A stretch of DNA of 12,733 bases, taken from assembly GCA_023416315.1 (NCBI GenBank), contig JAEZIA010000193.1, positions 1-12,733 on the forward strand. Direction: 5' to 3'. The notes under the pieces were generated by a model. That model was not told the origin of the DNA, ran no database searches, and saw nothing but the letters and a program-made list of their open reading frames with translations. The position numbers and the translations under genes are program-made. Positions 1 to 5,817 of the stretch are shown here, piece after piece. The DNA is from Actinomycetes bacterium. GTDB lineage: Bacteria; Actinomycetota; Actinomycetes; Mycobacteriales; Mycobacteriaceae. Within the stretch, counting starts at the first letter, position 1; each line of letters starts with the position of its first letter.

Positions 1-933
1 CTGCGCATCGTGCTGGGTTCACCACCCCACGCATCGCAGATCCCGCTGGTCTACGGCGTGGATCACTACGGGGCCGACTTCGGGCTGACCATCAGCGTCG
101 AGCGAAACGTGACCACAACGGATTCCCACACCAGCGCGGTGGAGACTTCGCTCGGCGGCACGGACCAAGTGCTGGCGACGTCGGTGTCCGCGATCCTGGC
201 TGCACGCGAGCGGGGCGAAAACGTCAAGATGTTCTGCCCGTACGTCAGCATGGACGACTTCGTCTTGGCCGGGGCCAACGGTGTGAACAACGCCGCCCAA
301 TTATTCGAACCGTCGACTCGGGTGGGCATCGACAGCCCGGGAGGCTCCGGAGCCATCGTCCTCAACGCGCTGTTGAGCGGCCTCGGCGAACAACGCGACG
401 TCCACGAGATTCCAAATCAGGTGATCCTCGAAAGCTCGAGCGCCCGATTGGCAGCGTGGACTTCGGGCGACGTCGACGCCACGGTTATCCACGACACGCA
501 ATACGACGGTGCCCACGCAACGGTGAACCAACCGGTGCTGATCGGCACCCTCTACGACAACGCCCCCGACTTCATCAAAGTGGCTCAGGCCGCCCGAGCG
601 GACTGGCTCCAACAGAATCGAGAACTCGCCGCCCGATACTGCGCCACGACGTTGCGGGCAATGAAGGCCCTGAAGAGCGACTACGCCGTATTCCGGACTG
701 CGGTCGGCCACTACGTCGAGCAGGTACCGTCGGAGGAATCGCTCAGGGAGTTGTTCGCGTTGATCGAGCGGTACCCGTTCTGGACCGAGGACGGTGGCCT
801 CAGCGACCACAGCGTGGCATTCATGATCGACATCGCGCGGGAGTCCGGCGTTCTCAGCCGAACCATGAACGCCGCCGACGTTATCGACCGTGAAACACTA
901 AATCGCGCAGTCGAACTCGCCGCTACCGGATAG
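1..933 (+). CDS. ABC transporter substrate-binding protein, NMT1/SsuA-like (5' partial)
   Basis: The reading frame is open from base 1 and stops with TAG at 931-933, so 310 residues are visible and the true start lies upstream. A GTG at 10 is in frame, but it falls inside the first strand of the domain (L-R-I-V-L-G-S-P-P), so I do not take it as the start. The layout fits a periplasmic-binding-protein type 2 fold of the NMT1/SsuA class: an early 'IPLVYGVDHYG' segment, a 'DQVLATSVSAILAA' stretch typical of the ligand-cleft helix, and a 'VGIDSPGGSGAIVLNALL' phosphate-loop-like segment. Such proteins deliver sulfonates, nitrates, pyrimidine precursors or other small organics to an ABC importer. 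The signal peptide would be off the window. No permease or ATPase gene is visible; they may lie upstream. The ligand is unknown, and the fold assignment is by eye. Confidence 0.75.
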   Translation: MRIVLGSPPHASQIPLVYGVDHYGADFGLTISVERNVTTTDSHTSAVETSLGGTDQVLATSVSAILAARERGENVKMFCPYVSMDDFVLAGANGVNNAAQLFEPSTRVGIDSPGGSGAIVLNALLSGLGEQRDVHEIPNQVILESSSARLAAWTSGDVDATVIHDTQYDGAHATVNQPVLIGTLYDNAPDFIKVAQAARADWLQQNRELAARYCATTLRAMKALKSDYAVFRTAVGHYVEQVPSEESLRELFALIERYPFWTEDGGLSDHSVAFMIDIARESGVLSRTMNAADVIDRETLNRAVELAATG

Positions 934-964
934 TCCCTGTTTCGCTCCCCCGGGTCGCGGTGCG

Positions 965-1633
965 TCAGCCGTCGGGGCGCGTCGCTTCTCGCAGCGCCAC
1001 ATAGACGAGCCAACCACTCATGCAGAGCAGCTGTAGCCGCTGAGCAACGCCCAGGGCACCGCCTAGGTCAGCACTGTCGAGGATGACGCTGACCACGGTC
1101 GCCACTGTGGTCAAAACAAGTCCCACAAATACCCACAGTCCGAATCGGTGCACCCTCTTGCTGATGTGCTCCTCGGTGTCGACGCGCAGGAACGCTGCGA
1201 GTGAAATCAGCGCCGCGACAACCGCTATCACGCTGCTCACGGTGTGCAGGTGATGTGTAATGGGCACCGCGCCGGCCGCTTCTCGCGCAGCGCAAGCAGG
1301 ATCGGCGTGCGGCGCGCACGACATCGCCCACGCACTGTCGAGTGCGGTGGCGACCGCGAACAACGCCAACGTAGCCCAGGCAATGGCGGCCACCCCGCCC
1401 CGACGCCGTCTGCCGACCACGCTCACGACGACACCGAACCCGACCACAGCGGCCGTCGCGAAGTCGGCCCCACGCAACAGCCCGCTCAGAGGCTGGTCGG
1501 TCGCGATGAGTTCGCTGACATAGTCGTTTGGCCGCGGGGCACCGAAGAACATTGTGATCAGCCAGCTGCCGTACAGCACGGCGCCGATAAAAAACGCTGA
1601 GGCCGCGACGCGTGAGGTCCGCGGCGATCGCAC
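965..1633 (-). CDS. DUF998 family integral membrane protein
   Basis: A 222-residue protein with about six hydrophobic segments, near residues 9-29, 53-75, 82-102, 126-148, 162-184 and 195-213. The N-terminal 'FFGAPRPNDYVSELIATDQP' followed by 'LLRGADF' is typical of DUF998 proteins, a family of six-helix membrane proteins with no firmly known function. A loop between helices 3 and 4 carries two cysteines (SCAPHADPAC) that could form an extracytoplasmic disulfide. The start is GTG at 1633, chosen because it places a short basic N-terminus directly before the first helix; the ribosome-binding site is weak. The gene lies 73 bases downstream of the TetR gene on the same strand, so the two could be co-transcribed and the TetR protein could influence this gene. 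Family call fairly sure, function unknown. Confidence 0.8.
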   Translation of the reverse strand: MRSPRTSRVAASAFFIGAVLYGSWLITMFFGAPRPNDYVSELIATDQPLSGLLRGADFATAAVVGFGVVVSVVGRRRRGGVAAIAWATLALFAVATALDSAWAMSCAPHADPACAAREAAGAVPITHHLHTVSSVIAVVAALISLAAFLRVDTEEHISKRVHRFGLWVFVGLVLTTVATVVSVILDSADLGGALGVAQRLQLLCMSGWLVYVALREATRPDG

Positions 1634-1706
1634 CTGGCCAGGCTAGGTGATTTTCGCGAGCCCGCTGTGGATTCGAGACAGATGCTGGTGAATCCACGGA
1701 CGGGCG

Positions 1707-2321
1707 TCAGTGATGATGAGCCGCCAAGCTGCGTTCCACACCGGCGGTCGCCACTGCTGCCAAGTCCGCCACCGACGCGTCACGCGCTGTCGAGAAGGCC
1801 ATCAGGGCGGAGCCGCGCAACAGCCCGACGATCGCCACGGCAGCCGTCTGAGGGTCGACATCGGATCGGATGGAGCCGTCGTCGATGCCGTCGATGATGT
1901 GCTGCGCGAGCATGTCACGGAACCGAACGTCACGTTCGGCGAAGATCGGGGCCAGTGACGGTTCGGCGCCCGCCGATTCAGTCCACAGCTTCAGGAAGGC
2001 TTCCGAGCGCGGCGAGCGTTCATGCAAGCCGCCCAGATAGGCGCCGACGAAGTCCGTCAACCGGCTCAGTCCCGTCGCGGAGTCCACCGGGACATCGAAC
2101 GTCTGGGTGTACTTGATGAGCTCCTCGAGCAATTGCACCTTGCTGCCGAAATGATGGTGGACGATGCCGCGGCTGTAACCGGCCGCCTCCCCGACGGCAG
2201 CCAACGACATAGCCCGTGACCCATGGGCCGCAACCAGCGATGCGGCCGCCTGCAGCACCCGCTGCCGGGCGTCATCGCGGCGTTCGGCTTGGGTCCGGCG
2301 AACCGCTTTCACCTCCTGCAT
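1707..2321 (-). CDS. TetR/AcrR family transcriptional regulator
   Basis: A predicted 204-residue DNA-binding repressor. The N-terminal helix-turn-helix is clear at about residues 18-62 (R-V-L-Q-A-A-A-S-L-V-A-A-H-G, then 'AAVGEAAGYSRGIVHHHFGSK', the recognition helix ending in the usual H-H-F-G-S-K). The rest is a helical ligand-binding and dimerisation domain of normal length, ending in three histidines. I start at ATG 2319-2321 because AAGGGAG lies 8 bases upstream (2330-2336). Longer in-frame starts would run across the intergenic repeats and into the DUF1330 gene. It is divergent from that gene, with 91 bases between, and inverted repeats there are likely operators. It probably represses itself and the DUF1330 gene. 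The inducing ligand cannot be told. Confidence 0.9.
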   Translation of the reverse strand: MQEVKAVRRTQAERRDDARQRVLQAAASLVAAHGSRAMSLAAVGEAAGYSRGIVHHHFGSKVQLLEELIKYTQTFDVPVDSATGLSRLTDFVGAYLGGLHERSPRSEAFLKLWTESAGAEPSLAPIFAERDVRFRDMLAQHIIDGIDDGSIRSDVDPQTAAVAIVGLLRGSALMAFSTARDASVADLAAVATAGVERSLAAHHH

Positions 2322-2329
2322 GCCCTGGT

Positions 2330-2336
2330 CTCCCTT
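2330..2336 (-). promoter_or_regulatory. Ribosome-binding site fixing the TetR gene start
   Basis: On the minus strand this reads AAGGGAG, with 8 bases to the ATG at 2321. It decides for the 204-residue form over longer in-frame starts. Confidence 0.65.
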
Positions 2337-2366
2337 CCTGTGGACCGAACTTGTCGGTGCCCGCAT

Positions 2367-2398
2367 GTAACTTGCGTGTTGTCCAGCAAGTAAGTTAC
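2367..2398. promoter_or_regulatory. Inverted repeats, candidate TetR operator
   Basis: GTAACTT at 2367-2373 is matched by its reverse complement AAGTTAC at 2392-2398. Nested inside, ACTTGC at 2370-2375 pairs with GCAAGT at 2386-2391. The two dyads have centres two bases apart, so the site may hold overlapping half-sites rather than one simple palindrome. It lies in the control region shared by the divergent TetR and DUF1330 genes, 14 bases before the DUF1330 start. This is the usual place for an autoregulatory TetR operator. The repeats are seen directly; binding by this TetR is inferred. Confidence 0.6.
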
Positions 2399-2412
2399 CA
2401 AAAGGAGAAGTC

Positions 2413-2778
2413 ATGTCTGCTCTTGACGCGTCCGCACTCGAGCGTTTCGTCGCCGCCGATCCCAGCTCACCGGTGGTGATGCTGAACCTCGTGAGGTTCG
2501 CGCCCGGGGGCGCGGATAAGTACACGCAATACATCGAGAAGTTCACCAGCTCCGGCATCAAAGAGCGGTACGGGGTGACACTCGTGTACGGCGGTGAGGG
2601 GCATCCGTCTCTGGTCGCGGCCGAGGGCGGCGACTGGGACCTGGTGGCGTTGTTCCGCTATCCCAGTCGGCGCCACTTCGTCGAGATGGTGAACGATCCC
2701 GACTACCAAGCGTTCGAGCACCTCCGGGCAGAGGCTGTCGCCACCGCGGTTCTGCAGCCGACCACACCTGCGCTCTAA
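2413..2778 (+). CDS. DUF1330 domain-containing protein
   Basis: A 121-residue protein beginning at ATG 2413, with AAAGGAG at 2401-2407 five bases upstream. The sequence fits the DUF1330 family, small dimeric alpha/beta-barrel (ferredoxin-like) proteins: 'SPVVMLNLVRF' as the first strand, 'YTQYIEKF' as the first helix, 'VTLVYGGEG' as the second strand, 'WDLVALFRYPSRRHFVEMVNDPDYQ' as third strand and helix, then a final helix around 'AFEHLRAEAV'. The biochemical role of the family is not established; relatives in the dimeric alpha/beta-barrel superfamily include monooxygenases and stress proteins. It is alone on its strand here and divergent from the TetR gene, so it is probably the main TetR target. 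It converges on the GlxA-type regulator with a 15-base gap. Confidence 0.85.
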   Translation: MSALDASALERFVAADPSSPVVMLNLVRFAPGGADKYTQYIEKFTSSGIKERYGVTLVYGGEGHPSLVAAEGGDWDLVALFRYPSRRHFVEMVNDPDYQAFEHLRAEAVATAVLQPTTPAL

Positions 2779-2793
2779 TCGGGTGAGCCGGCC

Positions 2794-3789
2794 CTACCGC
2801 GCTCCCCCGATCGCGGTGCGGAACCGGTCGCGGTACGCCTTCGGTGACACTCCCAGATGTTCGACGAACGCCCGCCGCAGCGTCTCGGTACTGCCGAAGC
2901 CGGCAAGGTGCGCCGTCTCACTCACGGTGCGTCCGGCATCCAGCGCTGCGCGGGCGGCATCGATGCGGACCCTCTCGACATAGTCCGCCGGTGTCGTCCC
3001 GAGCTCGGATCGAAATAGCCGGGTTAGCTGTCGGGTACTCAACGAGGCCCGCAGCGCAAGCGATTTCACGCTGTGATCCGCGGCCGGGTCGGCGCCGATC
3101 GCCTCGGTGACCGCCCGCAGTGCAGATTGCGGCGGCGCGTTCGTCTCCACCAGAGTTGAGAATTGGGACTGTCCCCCAGCCCTTTTGAGGTACACCACCA
3201 ACCAGCGCGCCACATCGCGCACCAAATCGGCGCCGTAGTCCTGTTCCACCAACGCCAGCGCCAGGTCGATGCCCGACGACACCCCGGCGGAGGTGAACAC
3301 CTCGCCGTCCCGCACGAACAGCGCGTCCGGCTCGACGGTCACGTCGGGGAACGCGCGGGCGAGCCGCCCGGTCTCCCGCCAATGCGTGGTCGCCCGCCGT
3401 CCGCTGAGCAGTCCGGCCTGCGCCAGGATGAACGACCCCGTACAAATCGAGCCCAGCCGCCGGGTGCGGCTCGCGACCGATTTCACCGCGTCCACGAGCG
3501 CGGGGTCGATCGGGCGCGCCGGAATGTTGTCGCTACCGGCGACCAGGACGATATCGGCGGACTCGATGCACCCGATGCTGTCGGTGACACCCAGACGGAC
3601 GCCGATCGAGCTCCGCACGTCGCCGCCGTCCACCGAGGCGATCTTGATCGCGTAATCGCCGCCGAAGCGGTTGGCCTCGGCGAATACCTCACCCGCGCCG
3701 GCGACGTCGAGCATCGTCACGTCGTCGAAGACGACGATCACCACCACCTTTGAGCGGGCACTCGCCACCACAGCGCCATTGTGTCCCAT
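2794..3789 (-). CDS. GlxA family regulator: DJ-1/PfpI domain plus AraC DNA-binding domain
   Basis: Predicted 331 residues. Residues about 15-195 form a DJ-1/PfpI (class I glutamine amidotransferase-like) domain starting 'KVVVIVVFDDVTMLDVAG', with the nucleophile-elbow cysteine at C116 (S-I-C-T-G-S-F) and a histidine at H136 (T-T-H-W). Residues about 235-325 form the AraC double helix-turn-helix, with 'LSTRQLTRLFRSELGTTPADY' and 'ETAHLAGFGSTETLRRAF' as the two units. Characterised members of this group (GbdR, ArgR, CdhR) activate catabolism of nitrogen compounds such as glycine betaine, arginine or carnitine; the DJ-1 domain senses ligand and is usually not an enzyme. The start is ATG 3787-3789, because longer in-frame starts would overlap the divergent HD-domain gene. 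No strong ribosome-binding site precedes it. It probably controls the HD/nitroreductase/cupin operon across 103 bases. Confidence 0.85.
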   Translation of the reverse strand: MGHNGAVVASARSKVVVIVVFDDVTMLDVAGAGEVFAEANRFGGDYAIKIASVDGGDVRSSIGVRLGVTDSIGCIESADIVLVAGSDNIPARPIDPALVDAVKSVASRTRRLGSICTGSFILAQAGLLSGRRATTHWRETGRLARAFPDVTVEPDALFVRDGEVFTSAGVSSGIDLALALVEQDYGADLVRDVARWLVVYLKRAGGQSQFSTLVETNAPPQSALRAVTEAIGADPAADHSVKSLALRASLSTRQLTRLFRSELGTTPADYVERVRIDAARAALDAGRTVSETAHLAGFGSTETLRRAFVEHLGVSPKAYRDRFRTAIGGAR

Positions 3790-3846
3790 TTTGTGGACCG
3801 GACGGCTCAATCGCCGTGTGTGCACGACCCGCCACCTGCGTTGACT

Positions 3847-3874
3847 CAGTCGCAAGAGTCCAGTCGCAAGAGTC
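3847..3874. repeat. Perfect 14-bp tandem direct repeat in a divergent control region
   Basis: The 14-mer CAGTCGCAAGAGTC occurs at 3847-3860 and again at 3861-3874 with no gap. It sits between the GlxA-type regulator and the HD-domain gene, ending 18 bases before the HD-domain start and 6 bases before its ribosome-binding site. An imperfect dyad (GTTGACTC at 3840-3847, GAGTCCAAC at 3870-3878) brackets it. AraC-family proteins commonly bind direct repeats, so it may be the regulator's operator. A simple replication-slippage duplication is the alternative. Confidence 0.65.
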
Positions 3875-3880
3875 CAACTG

Positions 3881-3886
3881 AGGAGG
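3881..3886 (+). promoter_or_regulatory. Ribosome-binding site fixing the HD-domain gene start
   Basis: A perfect AGGAGG lies six bases before ATG 3893. It favours this ATG over the in-frame TTG at 3887, which directly abuts the AGGAGG. Confidence 0.85.
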
Positions 3887-3892
3887 TTGATC

Positions 3893-4543
3893 ATGAGTAC
3901 CGAGTCCATCCAAACGATTGCCGGCATCGCGATCCCCGACAGCACCCTGGTGCGCGCGGCCACCGAGTACATCCGCGACGCCGAAGACGATCTGCTCTTC
4001 GACCACTCGCGCCGGGTGTTCCTGTTCGGTGCGTTGCGCGGCCAGCGCCTCGGGCTGCAGCCCGACCTGGAACTGCTCTATGTGGCGGCAATGTTCCACG
4101 ACATCGGCCTCACCGAGCGTTACCGCACCTCCGACCTTCGCTTCGAAGTCGACGGCGCGAATGCCGCACGCGACTTCCTGCTGCAACACCACATCGACCC
4201 CGCCGACGCACGCAAGGTGTGGCTGGCCATCGCGCTGCACACCACTCCGGGGGTGCCGCAGTTCCTCGACCCGGAGATCGCGTTGGTCAACGCCGGCGTC
4301 GAGGTCGACGTCATCGGCGTCGCCCGCGAGGAACTCTCCCCCGAGGCCGTCGCCGCGGTCACGTCGGCCCACCCCCGTCCCGATTTCAAGAAGCGCATCC
4401 TGTCGGCGTTCAACGACGGCATGAAGCACCGCCCGGACAGCACGTTCGGGACGATGAACGCCGACGTTCTGGCGCACTTCGACCCGACGTTCCAGCGCCG
4501 GGACTTCGTCGACCTGATCTTGAACAACAGCTGGCCCGAATAG
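3893..4543 (+). CDS. HD-domain metal-dependent hydrolase, cyanamide hydratase-like
   Basis: A 216-residue protein. The HD-superfamily metal ligands are visible as H38 (F-D-H-S-R-R), the H69-D70 doublet (M-F-H-D-I-G-L-T), probably H116 (A-L-H-T-T-P) and D139 (V-D-V-I-G-V). The segment 'RFEVDGANAARDFL' (residues 83-96) after the HD doublet is characteristic of the group containing fungal cyanamide hydratase and yeast Ddi2/3, which hydrate cyanamide to urea, along with many uncharacterised bacterial proteins. So a small nitrile-like or other nitrogenous substrate is plausible but unproven; phosphohydrolase activity is the main alternative. The start is set by AGGAGG at 3881-3886. It is first of three genes: the nitroreductase follows 16 bases after its stop, and it is divergent from the GlxA-type regulator. 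Confidence 0.82.
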   Translation: MSTESIQTIAGIAIPDSTLVRAATEYIRDAEDDLLFDHSRRVFLFGALRGQRLGLQPDLELLYVAAMFHDIGLTERYRTSDLRFEVDGANAARDFLLQHHIDPADARKVWLAIALHTTPGVPQFLDPEIALVNAGVEVDVIGVAREELSPEAVAAVTSAHPRPDFKKRILSAFNDGMKHRPDSTFGTMNADVLAHFDPTFQRRDFVDLILNNSWPE

Positions 4544-4559
4544 CGGAAGGACCAGTGAC

Positions 4560-5258
4560 ATGGACATCCACGAGGCGCTCTACACCACTCGGATGATGCG
4601 TCGGTTGCGGCCCGACCCGATTTCACTCGACACTCAGGCCCGAATTCTCGACGCCGCGGTTCGGGCACCCAACGGGGGCAACACCCAGCGCTGGCACTTT
4701 GTGGCCGTCGACGATCCGGCGCTGATCCGCCGGTTCGGGCAGCTGTTTCGGCAGGCCCGCGACCTGGAATACCAGAAGTTCAGCGCCGGGACCGGGCCGA
4801 TGGCGGCGACGGCGCCGGGCGCGGACAGCGCCGCCCACGCCGAGGCGATGCGGCGTATGAAGGGGTCGGGTGACTATCTCGCCGATCACTTCGACGAAAT
4901 TCCGTTGCTGCTCTTCGTCTTTGCGATCGACGACCTCGGTGGCGCCAACATCTACCCCGCGATCTGGAGCGCCTTGCTCGCCGCCCGCGCCGAGGGTGTC
5001 GGCGGGGTCATGACGATGGTGCTGCGCAATTGTGAAGACCGGGTCGACGAGTTACTCGGTGTTCCGACCGGGCAAGGCTGGAAGATGTCCGCCATGCTCG
5101 CGCTCGGGTATCCGATCGGCCGATGGGGTGTCGCCACCAATCGTCGCCCCGTGCACGAGGTCTCATCGCGCAATCACTGGGACGCACCATTCGGAATCGA
5201 AGTGCCGCAACCCCTGTGGTCACCGCACGACGCGGCCGTCTTGGCCGAAGCTGGATGA
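4560..5258 (+). CDS. Nitroreductase family FMN-dependent oxidoreductase
   Basis: A 232-residue protein. The start ATG 4560 follows GGAAGG (4545-4550) by 9 bases. The nitroreductase fold is recognisable from the basic N-terminal motif 'TTRMMRRLRPDPI' (residues 9-21), which would contact the FMN phosphate; the 'RAPNGGNTQRWHFV' segment (35-48), the flavin-binding region after the first helices; a mid-protein helix 'AIWSALLAARAEGVGG'; and 'ALGYPIGRWG' near the C-terminus. Family members are FMN enzymes that use NAD(P)H to reduce nitro groups, quinones or enones; some instead dehydrogenate or carry out unusual flavin chemistry. It is the middle gene of a three-gene operon, with 13 bases between its stop and the cupin start, so it likely acts in the same pathway as the HD hydrolase and cupin. 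The substrate is unknown. Confidence 0.85.
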   Translation: MDIHEALYTTRMMRRLRPDPISLDTQARILDAAVRAPNGGNTQRWHFVAVDDPALIRRFGQLFRQARDLEYQKFSAGTGPMAATAPGADSAAHAEAMRRMKGSGDYLADHFDEIPLLLFVFAIDDLGGANIYPAIWSALLAARAEGVGGVMTMVLRNCEDRVDELLGVPTGQGWKMSAMLALGYPIGRWGVATNRRPVHEVSSRNHWDAPFGIEVPQPLWSPHDAAVLAEAG

Positions 5259-5271
5259 AGGGAGACTCACC

Positions 5272-5811
5272 ATGTCTGTGACACACGTCGCCGAGCTCAC
5301 CGTGGTACCGCCCGGCGCAGGCGAGACCGTCACCATTCCCGGATTTGGAGCCGTCCTCAAACTGACCAGCCAGACCACCGCCGGTCTGGTGTCGATCGTC
5401 GAGCATCCCTTTCCCGTCGGGACGATCACTGCCGCGCATCGGCACACCCGTGAGGACGAGCACTCCTACGTCCTCGCCGGCGAGATCGGTTTCCGGTCTG
5501 ATGACAGCGAGGTGGTTCTCGGACCGGGCGGCTACATCACCAAGCCCCGGGGTCAGATGCATGCGATGTGGAACGCGGGACGCGAACCAGGGCGGATCAT
5601 CGAAGTGATCACGCCCGGAGACGGTTTCGAGAACTACTTCCGCGAGTTGGGTGAGCTGCTCACCTCCGGTGCCACCTCGAGTACCGGCGCTCCGCTGCAC
5701 GAATCGGTTGAATTCATCGACCTGGCAACGAAATATGGGCTGACCTACAGCACACCGGATTGGCTCGATGACGTGGTTCGCCGCTACGCGCTCTCACCCG
5801 CGACACACTGA
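5272..5811 (+). CDS. Single-domain cupin protein, probable metal-dependent enzyme
   Basis: Predicted 179 residues. ATG 5272 is preceded by AAGGGAG at 5258-5264, seven bases upstream and touching the nitroreductase stop; longer in-frame starts lie inside that gene. Both cupin motifs are intact. Motif 1 is G50-x5-H56-x-H58-x4-E63-x6-G70, and motif 2 is G86-x5-P92-x-G94-x2-H97-x3-N101. So the three-histidine-one-glutamate metal site (H56, H58, E63, H97) is complete and an enzyme such as a dioxygenase or isomerase is plausible rather than a mere binding protein. A C-terminal tail of about 60 residues extends beyond the barrel ('EFIDLATKYGLTYSTPDWLDDVVRR' region). It ends the operon begun by the HD-domain gene and is convergent with the aminotransferase gene, with a 6-base gap. 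The reaction is not assignable. Confidence 0.85.
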   Translation: MSVTHVAELTVVPPGAGETVTIPGFGAVLKLTSQTTAGLVSIVEHPFPVGTITAAHRHTREDEHSYVLAGEIGFRSDDSEVVLGPGGYITKPRGQMHAMWNAGREPGRIIEVITPGDGFENYFRELGELLTSGATSSTGAPLHESVEFIDLATKYGLTYSTPDWLDDVVRRYALSPATH

Positions 5812-5817
5812 CGGCTC

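Noticed and set aside
1631..1649. Palindrome CCTGGCCAGG and CACCT...AGGTG over the DUF998 start codon
   Set aside because: Partly coding and GC-rich, so short dyads of this size are expected by chance; no regulator can be tied to it.
2322..2561. N-terminal extension of the TetR protein by 80 codons
   Set aside because: It would cross the operator-like repeats and overlap the DUF1330 gene; AAGGGAG fixes the start at 2321.
3790..3972. N-terminal extension of the GlxA-type regulator by 61 codons
   Set aside because: It would run through the tandem repeat and into the divergent HD-domain gene, and the added residues match nothing in the family.
3689..4567. Long minus-strand reading frame of 292 codons over the HD-domain gene
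   Set aside because: It lies antisense to a gene with clear HD motifs and a perfect ribosome-binding site; its translation is rich in V, R, Q and E without recognisable motifs, as expected of a shadow frame in GC-rich DNA.
5032..5271. N-terminal extension of the cupin by 80 codons
   Set aside because: It lies out of frame within the nitroreductase gene, and ATG 5272 has a good ribosome-binding site.
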